64,000 nucleotides of DNA from Emticicia oligotrophica DSM 17448 (GTDB lineage Bacteria; Bacteroidota; Bacteroidia; Cytophagales; Spirosomataceae), in NCBI RefSeq assembly GCF_000263195.1, contig NC_018748.1:2790001-2854000 (forward strand), written 5' to 3'. The translations under genes were made by a program, and so were the position numbers. The notes beneath the pieces were generated by a model, which had not been told where the DNA came from, did no database searches, and saw nothing but the letters and a program-made list of their open reading frames with translations. Every line of letters begins with the position of its first letter. The first letter of the stretch is position 1. Shown in pieces: positions 55,062 through 61,931 of this stretch.

Positions 55062-57530
55062 ATGTTTAAAAAGTATATTCCTCATCTCATCGCGGCGGTT
55101 GGCTTTGTGGTTGTGAGTTTTATGTATGCATCGCCACTCTTGCAAGGCAAACGCCTTGCCATGCACGATACTCAAATGGCTGCGGCCTCGGCTAAAGAAT
55201 TAAATGATTTTTATAAGCAAACAGGCGAGTGGGCTTGGTGGACAAACTCAATGTTTGGTGGAATGCCAGGGTATATGGTGGCAGGCGATTATGAAAATAG
55301 CCTTTCAACAAAGATTGGTTCATTTTACATGAACAATATTCCTTCTCCAGCCAATGTTTTGATACTCTTGATGTTGGGTTTTTATGTGTTAATGCGAGTA
55401 TTAAAAGTAAATAATTGGCTCGGTTTTTTCGGTTCGGTGGCTTATGCATTCAATACCTACAACCTGCTTTTTCTTGAGGCTGGCCACGTTTCAAAAATTG
55501 TAGCCATTGCTTTTGCACCTGCTCTTTTAGCTTCTTTTATAGCTGTTTTTAGGGGAAGATATTTGTTGGGTATTGCGATGACCACCTTCTTCATGGCTAT
55601 GGAGATGTATGCCAATCACCCACAAATTACTTATTATTTATTCTTCTTATTAGGTATATATGTACTTTTTGAAAGTTATTTACATGTAAAGAAGGGTAAC
55701 TTTTCGGGTTTAATTAAGGCTTATGTAGTTGTATTGGTTGGGTCATTGATTGGTTTTGGAACTAATAGTATGCACTTATGGAATAACTTTGTTTACTCGA
55801 AAGAAACCACACGCGGCAAATCAGAGCTTACACTCGGAAACTTGAATCAATCAGCTGATGGTTTAGGAAGAGATTATGCTTTTTCATATAGTCCAGGTAA
55901 AATAGAAACGTTAACGCTCTTGGCTCCAAATTTTGTTGGAGGTGCTTCTGCTGCCAACTTGGGCGAAAAATCAGAGACTTATAAAATGCTTGTAGGGAAA
56001 GGTGTTGATGCTACTACAGCAGCACAGTTTAGCTCAAATCTACCGATGTATTTTGGCCCACAATCTTATGTTTCTGGACCAAATTATTCGGGTATCATCA
56101 TTTTATTCTTATTTATCTTGGGGTTAATCTTGGTAAAAGATGGTTTAAGATATGTGCTGATTCTGACCTCAATTTTATACTTGTTTATCTCTTGGGGGAG
56201 TAGTTTTAGTGGCTTCAACTTCTTTATGTTCGATTATTTCCCTTACTACAATAAATTTAGAGATAGTAAGATGGTTGTTACACTCATGCACTTGTGTTTT
56301 GTATTGGGGGCTATGATGGGTGTGAATAAAATCATTACTGAAAAGCTATCTTTCAATGAACTTAAGAAACCTTTACTTTATAGTATTGGAGGTTTAGTGC
56401 TATTGATTTTACTTGGTTATTTCATGCTTGATTTCCGATCAGAACGTGATGCTGATATGTTTAAGAGTATGGCTCAGGCCAACGGACAGGAGTTTGCCGA
56501 TGCTTTTGCGGCTTCACTTCATGCCGACCGCCAATCGGCAGTAATGGGTGATTTGTTACGTTCGATATTTTTATTAGTAATTTCTGCTGGAGTAATTTGG
56601 GCTTATACTACCGAGAAAATAAAAGCTAATGTATTTGTCATTGTTTTAGGTATTTTGGCTGCTCTTGATTTAGCTTTGGTTGATAAACGCTACTTTAATA
56701 ATGATGATTTTCAAACCAAAACTCGTGTAGCTGAGCGATTCAATCCATCGCCTGCTGATGAGCAAATTTTACAAGATAAAGACCCAGATTTTAGAGTGGT
56801 GGATTTAGCAACAAACCAAGGCTTCTTTGCAGATGCAACTGCTTCCTACTTCCACAAATCTATTGGTGGATATCATGGTGCTAAATTGAAGCGTATTCAA
56901 GAATTATATGATAATGCAATGACCAAAGATGGTAAGTATAATTTACCAATCTTTAATATGTTGAATACGAAGTATTTCATTACACCAGGACAAGATGGAA
57001 ACCCAGTGGCACAAAAAAATCCAGATGCATTAGGTAATGCGTGGTTTGTGAATGAAGTAAAAGTGGTTAAGAATGCCGATGAGGAAATTAAAGCTGTTAG
57101 CAATTTTAATCCGCGTAGCGTAGCTTTTGTTGATGAACGTTATAAACAATATTTTAGTGATAAAAACATTAAACAAGATACAACGGCGACTATCAAACTA
57201 ACTGATTATAAGCCAAATTATTTGACTTATGAGTCAAATTCTCCGACTAGCCAAGTAGCAATTTTCTCTGAAATTTACTACCGTGGAAATGAAGATTGGA
57301 AGTCTTTTGTGGATGGACAAGAAACGCCACATTTTAGAGCAAACTATGTGTTGCGTGCCATGACTATTCCTGCTGGTAAACATAAGATTGAGTTCAAATT
57401 TCAACCAAAATCAGTCATAATTGGGGCAAAAATAGATTTAGTTGCATCTATTCTTATGGTTTTACTACTTATTGGAGCTTTAGTGATGGAGCTTCGCAGT
57501 GAGAAAAAAACTGAACAAACAGAAATATAA
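55062..57530 (+). CDS. YfhO-family polytopic membrane protein
   Basis: An inner-membrane protein of 822 residues, with about 12 helices in the first 560 residues and a long periplasmic C-terminal domain, then a final helix (IIGAKIDLVASILMVLLLIGALVM, about 790-813). YfhO motifs include the start YASPLLQGKRLAMHDTQM, then WWTNSMFGGMPGYM, and the segment KFRDSKMVVTLMHLC. Members resemble GT-C glycosyltransferases and, in Gram-positives, glycosylate lipoteichoic acid; the role in Bacteroidota is unproven. The gene stands alone, followed by a strong terminator. Confidence 0.88.
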   Translation: MFKKYIPHLIAAVGFVVVSFMYASPLLQGKRLAMHDTQMAAASAKELNDFYKQTGEWAWWTNSMFGGMPGYMVAGDYENSLSTKIGSFYMNNIPSPANVLILLMLGFYVLMRVLKVNNWLGFFGSVAYAFNTYNLLFLEAGHVSKIVAIAFAPALLASFIAVFRGRYLLGIAMTTFFMAMEMYANHPQITYYLFFLLGIYVLFESYLHVKKGNFSGLIKAYVVVLVGSLIGFGTNSMHLWNNFVYSKETTRGKSELTLGNLNQSADGLGRDYAFSYSPGKIETLTLLAPNFVGGASAANLGEKSETYKMLVGKGVDATTAAQFSSNLPMYFGPQSYVSGPNYSGIIILFLFILGLILVKDGLRYVLILTSILYLFISWGSSFSGFNFFMFDYFPYYNKFRDSKMVVTLMHLCFVLGAMMGVNKIITEKLSFNELKKPLLYSIGGLVLLILLGYFMLDFRSERDADMFKSMAQANGQEFADAFAASLHADRQSAVMGDLLRSIFLLVISAGVIWAYTTEKIKANVFVIVLGILAALDLALVDKRYFNNDDFQTKTRVAERFNPSPADEQILQDKDPDFRVVDLATNQGFFADATASYFHKSIGGYHGAKLKRIQELYDNAMTKDGKYNLPIFNMLNTKYFITPGQDGNPVAQKNPDALGNAWFVNEVKVVKNADEEIKAVSNFNPRSVAFVDERYKQYFSDKNIKQDTTATIKLTDYKPNYLTYESNSPTSQVAIFSEIYYRGNEDWKSFVDGQETPHFRANYVLRAMTIPAGKHKIEFKFQPKSVIIGAKIDLVASILMVLLLIGALVMELRSEKKTEQTEI

Positions 57531-57540
57531 ATTATGGCAT

Positions 57541-57600
57541 AAATCCCGAATGAAGTAGAAGATTAGCATTCGTTATCTAAGTTTTCATTCGGGATTTTTT
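57541..57600 (+). terminator. Terminator of the YfhO gene
   Basis: The arms AAATCCCGAATGAA and TTCATTCGGGATTT form a perfect 14-bp stem with a 29-nt loop, ending in a T tract. Confidence 0.88.
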
Positions 57601-57620
57601 ATCAACGAATAAAATAAACG

Positions 57621-58502
57621 ATGTTTGATTATTATTTGAAAATCGGAGCCTTGTTTAATCATACGATTCAAACCTTTGTTTCGATTTTGAAAGTATTATT
57701 ATTATCGAAATTTTGGCTACCCAAATTTTCCAATCAAAAAAAGATTGCTTCCATTTTAGGAAATGGTCCTTCGCTTAATCACGCTTTAGCAGAAAACTTA
57801 AATTTCTTGCAAGAAACAGATACCTATTGTGTAAATCTATTTGCATTGTCAGAAGTTTACTCTTCCTTGAAGCCCCAAAATTATGTTTTCTTAGACCCTG
57901 CCTTTTTCATGTACGATGAACAAAATGATGGGCGTCAGGATATTAAGAAAACATACGAAGCTATTTTTGAAAAGACTGATTGGCCAATGAGGTTTTTTGT
58001 TCCGGCCAGTGGGCGTAACTCTTATTTTGTAAAAAGACTAAAAAAAGAGAAGCCTAATGTGCAAGTGTGCCTTTTCAATTATACCATTGTGCGTGGTTTT
58101 CCTGCTTTCAGAAATTGGATTTTTAAGCATAATTTAGGAATGCCTCAATGTCAGAATATTTTGGCGGCATCGCTTTATGTAGCATTAGTTCAAAACTATG
58201 AAAGTGTTTATTTGTTTGGTGCTGACCATTCATGGCATGAAGAAATGAGAATTACCGAGCAGAATGAATTTGAAATGCGTCAGATTCATTTTTATGACAA
58301 TTCGGCCGATATCAAACACGAAAAAGTAGTAGATGTGCGAAATAATTCGCGACCAAGTTTGCAAGCACAATTTCTCTCTTTGCACAAAGTGTTTTTTTCT
58401 TACGAAATATTAAAATCTTTTGCTCAATCAAGAGATATAAAAGTACTCAATGCTAGTAAAAAGACTTACATTGATGCTTTTGAACGAGTAAAGATTTCTT
58501 AA
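57621..58502 (+). CDS. MptE/DUF115-like protein, possible glycan-related enzyme
   Basis: A 293-residue protein, tentatively matched to the MptE-like/DUF115 group by the motif SILGNGPSLNHAL near residue 50, a nucleotide-binding-like loop, and by VYLFGADHSWHEE further on. Such proteins occur in surface-polysaccharide loci and resemble sialyltransferase-like or 6-hydroxymethylpterin diphosphokinase-like folds. The N-terminus (IGALFNHTIQTFVSILKVLLLSKFWL) is moderately hydrophobic and could attach to the membrane. It follows the YfhO gene but has a terminator between, so the link is only by position. Function is a guess. Confidence 0.6.
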   Translation: MFDYYLKIGALFNHTIQTFVSILKVLLLSKFWLPKFSNQKKIASILGNGPSLNHALAENLNFLQETDTYCVNLFALSEVYSSLKPQNYVFLDPAFFMYDEQNDGRQDIKKTYEAIFEKTDWPMRFFVPASGRNSYFVKRLKKEKPNVQVCLFNYTIVRGFPAFRNWIFKHNLGMPQCQNILAASLYVALVQNYESVYLFGADHSWHEEMRITEQNEFEMRQIHFYDNSADIKHEKVVDVRNNSRPSLQAQFLSLHKVFFSYEILKSFAQSRDIKVLNASKKTYIDAFERVKIS

Positions 58503-58542
58503 AAAAAGCGGAGCTATGTTTCGAAACATAACTCCGCTTTTT
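58501..58542. terminator. Bidirectional terminator after the MptE-like gene
   Basis: The stem AAAAAGCGGAG / CTCCGCTTTTT extends into a second helix (TATGTTTCGAAACATA), with T tracts on both strands. It also ends the convergent anti-sigma gene. Confidence 0.9.
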
Positions 58543-58554
58543 GCTTTCTAATTT

Positions 58555-59361
58555 CTATATACCCATTACCATCACATCTGATGTAGGAACTGGGCTTCCA
58601 CCTTTTTTCTCTAATGTAACTGCAAATGCTTTTGCTGTTGATATTTTCTTCACTTGTTGAGTGTTATTTTTTATATCAAACACACCCGCATCAACGGGTT
58701 TATCATCAATAATTGCCCACAGTTGATACTGCATTCCTGCGGGAGGAGCTGGTAAATTACCCCTCACTACATAAACTTGGTTAGTTTTTGTATCCCATGC
58801 GAGCATGACAGTTGAATTTTCTGAACCTTTTTGACCGACTAACTTACTCATTTTCACGCTTGGGTCCATCAGTAATTTAACTTCATTGGCTGACATCATT
58901 TCTTCCTGCGATTTGATATCTTTTTGGAGTTTTATATTTTCATTTACAGCTAAATCAAGATTTGATTTTGTACTTTTCCATTGGGTAGCTAAGTAAATAT
59001 TAGCTAAAATACTACCCAATAATGCTACTGAAGCGGCAATTCTTAGGTAAGTTCCGTAAAACCCCGAGATTCTGGTTGCCCGTTGGGCATTGAAATCTAT
59101 TTCTTGGCCACTCTCAAAGTCAATAACTTTACTATTACCCTCCACAATTTTTGACCAAATTTGGTCTTGCAGATGAGCTGGAGGAGTTTGAGCATTGGCA
59201 AAGGCATAGCTTTCTAAGGCTTCTTCGATTGCTCGAATTTCGGCCTTAATTTCGGGGTATTGCATAGCCAATTGCTCGATTTCGGCCACTTCTTCCGTCG
59301 AAGCCAATCCAAGCACGTAGCTTTCTATAATCCCAGAGGCTATGTATTCTTTAATATTCAT
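58555..59361 (-). CDS. RskA-like anti-sigma factor
   Basis: An inner-membrane anti-sigma protein of 268 residues. The cytoplasmic N-terminal part (YVLGLASTEEVAEIEQLAMQYPEI) is the typical sigma-binding four-helix segment without a zinc motif. One membrane helix follows (LRIAASVALLGSILANIYLA, about 107-126), a short coiled coil (about 130-158), and then the periplasmic RskA domain with YVVRGNLPAPPAGMQYQLWAI, ending SDVMVMGI. It lies 61 bp downstream of the ECF sigma gene on the same strand, so it likely holds that sigma factor at the membrane. The activating signal is unknown. Confidence 0.92.
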   Translation of the reverse strand: MNIKEYIASGIIESYVLGLASTEEVAEIEQLAMQYPEIKAEIRAIEEALESYAFANAQTPPAHLQDQIWSKIVEGNSKVIDFESGQEIDFNAQRATRISGFYGTYLRIAASVALLGSILANIYLATQWKSTKSNLDLAVNENIKLQKDIKSQEEMMSANEVKLLMDPSVKMSKLVGQKGSENSTVMLAWDTKTNQVYVVRGNLPAPPAGMQYQLWAIIDDKPVDAGVFDIKNNTQQVKKISTAKAFAVTLEKKGGSPVPTSDVMVMGI

Positions 59362-59422
59362 TTTACTAAACGAGTGAAAACTTCACTCTAAGTTCTCTTT
59401 AGTTTTATTCAATAATTAAAAC

Positions 59423-60004
59423 TCATAAAAATAGGTATGATAAGACAAGCCATAGCACACCCAATAGATTCCTTAGGTTACCGATAGCCGCTTTTATTCT
59501 TGTTTTTACTGTACCAAGTGGAATGCCGAATTCATCTGACACTTCAGCTTGTGTATAACCCTGAAAATAAACTAAATCAATGAGTTGTTTATATTCAGGT
59601 CTTAGGCCATCGACAATTTTTCTAAGGCCAATCGCATCAATTGATAAGTTGGTTTGATATTCACTATCTACTTGGAAAATTACAGAATCTTCCATTGATA
59701 CATTCTGAGATGAATCTCTGTAATCAGCCGAACGAACTTTATCGATGCTTAGATTACGAGCAATATTCATCATCCATGTAAAGATGCTTCCCTTCGAAGA
59801 GTCATAATTATCAATATTTCGCCAAATTTTTAAGAATGTATCTTGTAACAAATCACTGGCGTCATCATCTGATTGGACGATTTTGTTAATCACACCAAAC
59901 AAAGCTCCTGAATAATTATTATACAGGATATTAAAACCCTTCTGGTCTTTATTTCGCAATAAAGTTACCAAATCTTCTTCTGCTATGCTAATTCGACGTG
60001 CCAA
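59423..60004 (-). CDS. ECF-family RNA polymerase sigma factor (SigK-like)
   Basis: A sigma-70-family extracytoplasmic-function factor of 193 residues. Region 2 carries DDASDLLQDTFLKIWRNI and GSIFTWMMNIARNLSIDKVR; region 4 has LIDLVYFQGYTQAEVSDEF and GIPLGTVKTRIKAAIGNLR, a helix-turn-helix. The last residues (LLGVLWLVLSYLFL) form an unusual hydrophobic tail after the usual end of region 4. It precedes the RskA-like gene, forming a sigma/anti-sigma unit whose regulon is not visible here. Confidence 0.94.
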   Translation of the reverse strand: MARRISIAEEDLVTLLRNKDQKGFNILYNNYSGALFGVINKIVQSDDDASDLLQDTFLKIWRNIDNYDSSKGSIFTWMMNIARNLSIDKVRSADYRDSSQNVSMEDSVIFQVDSEYQTNLSIDAIGLRKIVDGLRPEYKQLIDLVYFQGYTQAEVSDEFGIPLGTVKTRIKAAIGNLRNLLGVLWLVLSYLFL

Positions 60005-60312
60005 GCGTTTTTTTTTAGTTCAAACTAAATAACAATACTTTCAATAAGATGTTTAGTTACTTTCTCAATCAAAATATAGAATTATTTAATCTGATGGTTT
60101 TAACGGTTCTAAGATGATTAATTTATCATGTCTTTTTGATAACATTTACGGTAAATCTTAAACTTTGGATTTCCTCATTTCAGAATTTATAGATTTTCAG
60201 CTTAACTTTGTAGAAAAATCTATAATCAAGAGGTTTGCAGTGGGTAGTTTGCAATATTAATGATAAGATTTCACAAAAGGAAACGGTTTTACTACCCAAT
60301 AATTAAAATAGA
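60005..60312. other. Divergent intergenic region between the ECF sigma and agmatine deiminase genes
   Basis: 308 bp, no gene. A -7 box TAACTTTG lies at 60203-60210 for the rightward gene. An inverted repeat TGGGTAGT (60241-60248) with ACTACCCA (60291-60298) spans the leader; its right arm ends 14 bp before the ATG. No ECF-type promoter was recognised for the sigma gene. Confidence 0.5.
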
Positions 60313-61353
60313 ATGACTCCGAAAGAACAAGGCTTTTTTTTTCCTGCCGAATGGCACCCTCATAGAGCTACTTGGCTTAGTTTTCCGCAAAGTTCAGATT
60401 CGTGGGATTATGGCGAGCGTTTAGAACGAATTTATCCTTCATACATGGCCTTTGTGAAAGCCATTACAGAAAGTGAAAATGTATGTATTAATGCCAAAGA
60501 CGAGGAGCATCAAGCCCTTATTTGGCGATTAATAGAAGAATATGGGATAGATAAAAGTAAAGTAGAAGTTCCGATTCATCCTAATAATGACTCTTGGTGC
60601 CGCGACCACGGCCCGGCGTTTTTGATAAACCCCGAAACTAAACAACGAATGATTGTTGAGTGGGGCTATAACGCTTGGGGAGGTAAATATCCTCCTTATG
60701 ATGATGATGATAGAATTCCAATAAAAATTGCCGAATATTTGAATCTACCTTATGTAGTACCTGGTATTATCATGGAAGGTGGTTCGGTAGAATTCAACGG
60801 AAAAGGTACAGTATTGACCAGTAAATCTTGTTTGCTTAATCCGAACCGAAATCCGCATCTTTCTCAGTCCGAAATTGAAGATTATCTTCGTAATTACTAT
60901 GGAGTGGAGCAAGTTTTATGGGTTACTGAAGGAATTGTGGGCGATGATACCGATGGCCATATTGATGATACTACTCGTTTTGTGAATGAAGATACCGTTC
61001 TAACAGTGGTTGAACCCAATGAAGAAGATGATAATTATCATCCGCTCAAACAAAACTTGGAAGATTTAAAAGCCATGCGTTTGCCTAATGGCCAGCCACT
61101 AAATATTATTGAGCTACCAATGCCTGACCCCGTGTATGATAGTGGCGTAAGGCTACCAGCTTCTTATGCTAATTTCTTGATAACCAATAAATCTATTATC
61201 GTTCCTACTTATGGTTGCGATAAAGATGACCTTGCTTTATCAATTATTCAAGAGTGTTTTCCTAAACATAAAGTTGTTGGTATTAATGCTACCGAAATCA
61301 TTTGGGGTTTGGGTAGTTTTCACTGCTTGTCACAACAAGAACCCATCATTTAA
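60313..61353 (+). CDS. aguA: Agmatine deiminase
   Basis: An enzyme of 346 residues converting agmatine to N-carbamoylputrescine and ammonia, towards putrescine. A guanidino-modifying superfamily member. Motifs: PAEWHPHRATWLSFP near the start, PNNDSWCRDHGPAFLI (about 92-107), EGIVGDDTDGHIDDTTRF (active-site His and Asp), and the C-terminal catalytic Cys338 in GSFHCLSQQEP. The length agrees with the family. The usual partner aguB (N-carbamoylputrescine amidase) is not within the window. Confidence 0.94.
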   Translation: MTPKEQGFFFPAEWHPHRATWLSFPQSSDSWDYGERLERIYPSYMAFVKAITESENVCINAKDEEHQALIWRLIEEYGIDKSKVEVPIHPNNDSWCRDHGPAFLINPETKQRMIVEWGYNAWGGKYPPYDDDDRIPIKIAEYLNLPYVVPGIIMEGGSVEFNGKGTVLTSKSCLLNPNRNPHLSQSEIEDYLRNYYGVEQVLWVTEGIVGDDTDGHIDDTTRFVNEDTVLTVVEPNEEDDNYHPLKQNLEDLKAMRLPNGQPLNIIELPMPDPVYDSGVRLPASYANFLITNKSIIVPTYGCDKDDLALSIIQECFPKHKVVGINATEIIWGLGSFHCLSQQEPII

Positions 61354-61363
61354 TTCATATTAG

Positions 61364-61388
61364 GAGCGAACTTTGGTTCGCTCTTTTT
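61364..61388 (+). terminator. Terminator of aguA
   Basis: Perfect 8-bp stem GAGCGAAC / GTTCGCTC with a 4-nt loop, followed by five T residues. Confidence 0.88.
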
Positions 61389-61417
61389 AATTTTGCTATT
61401 TCCTAAACTTTTGTTTT

Positions 61418-61765
61418 ATGTCAATAAACTATCATGGAAAAACCTTCAAATCTGTAAATAATACACCCAATGGAGAAGTTGGGGCTGAAACTATATTCAA
61501 TTATCAGCAACAGGGAAATGTAGTTTGGGCAGAATATCGTGGAGGCTCAATCTTAAAAGGTTTTTTAATTGCTAAAGTTGTTGAAGAAAATGCTTTAGAT
61601 ATGCGTTATGAACACATCAATCAGTATGGTGAGTTAATGACGGGTATTTGTTTTTCAAAGCCTGAATTATTACCTGATGGCCGTATTCGCTTACATGAAC
61701 AATGGCAATGGACAAGCGGTGATTTATCATCGGGCCAGTCGATAATAGAAGAAATTATTGAATAA
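61418..61765 (+). CDS. Small conserved protein, often labelled n-acetylglutamate synthase
   Basis: A 115-residue all-beta cytoplasmic protein conserved across Bacteroidota and Firmicutes. The core is GVEGAETIF-like, actually GEVGAETIFNYQQQGNVVWAE, then YRGGSILKGFLIA, GELMTGICFSKPELLPDGRI and LHEQWQWTSGD. Databases often name such proteins n-acetylglutamate synthase, but the sequence lacks a GNAT acetyltransferase motif and is far too short for that fold, so the name is doubtful. It has its own start context after the aguA terminator. No function is proposed. Confidence 0.7.
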   Translation: MSINYHGKTFKSVNNTPNGEVGAETIFNYQQQGNVVWAEYRGGSILKGFLIAKVVEENALDMRYEHINQYGELMTGICFSKPELLPDGRIRLHEQWQWTSGDLSSGQSIIEEIIE

Positions 61766-61931
61766 AATTTCGTAAAAAGCAGAAATTTCGCTTAATTTTG
61801 GATTCTTTAATACCTTTTGTTTGATGTTTATCATCTTTAGAGGTGTCTCTTACTCAACAAAATCAGTTTCATCACAATAAATTCTAACCTTTGCAGTTGT
61901 TTATTGAGGATGATTGTTTTATGCTTTTATA

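Noticed and set aside
61418-61765. Annotation as n-acetylglutamate synthase
   Set aside because: At 115 residues without acetyl-CoA binding motifs the protein cannot be a GNAT or ArgJ-type synthase; the common label appears to be a propagated error.
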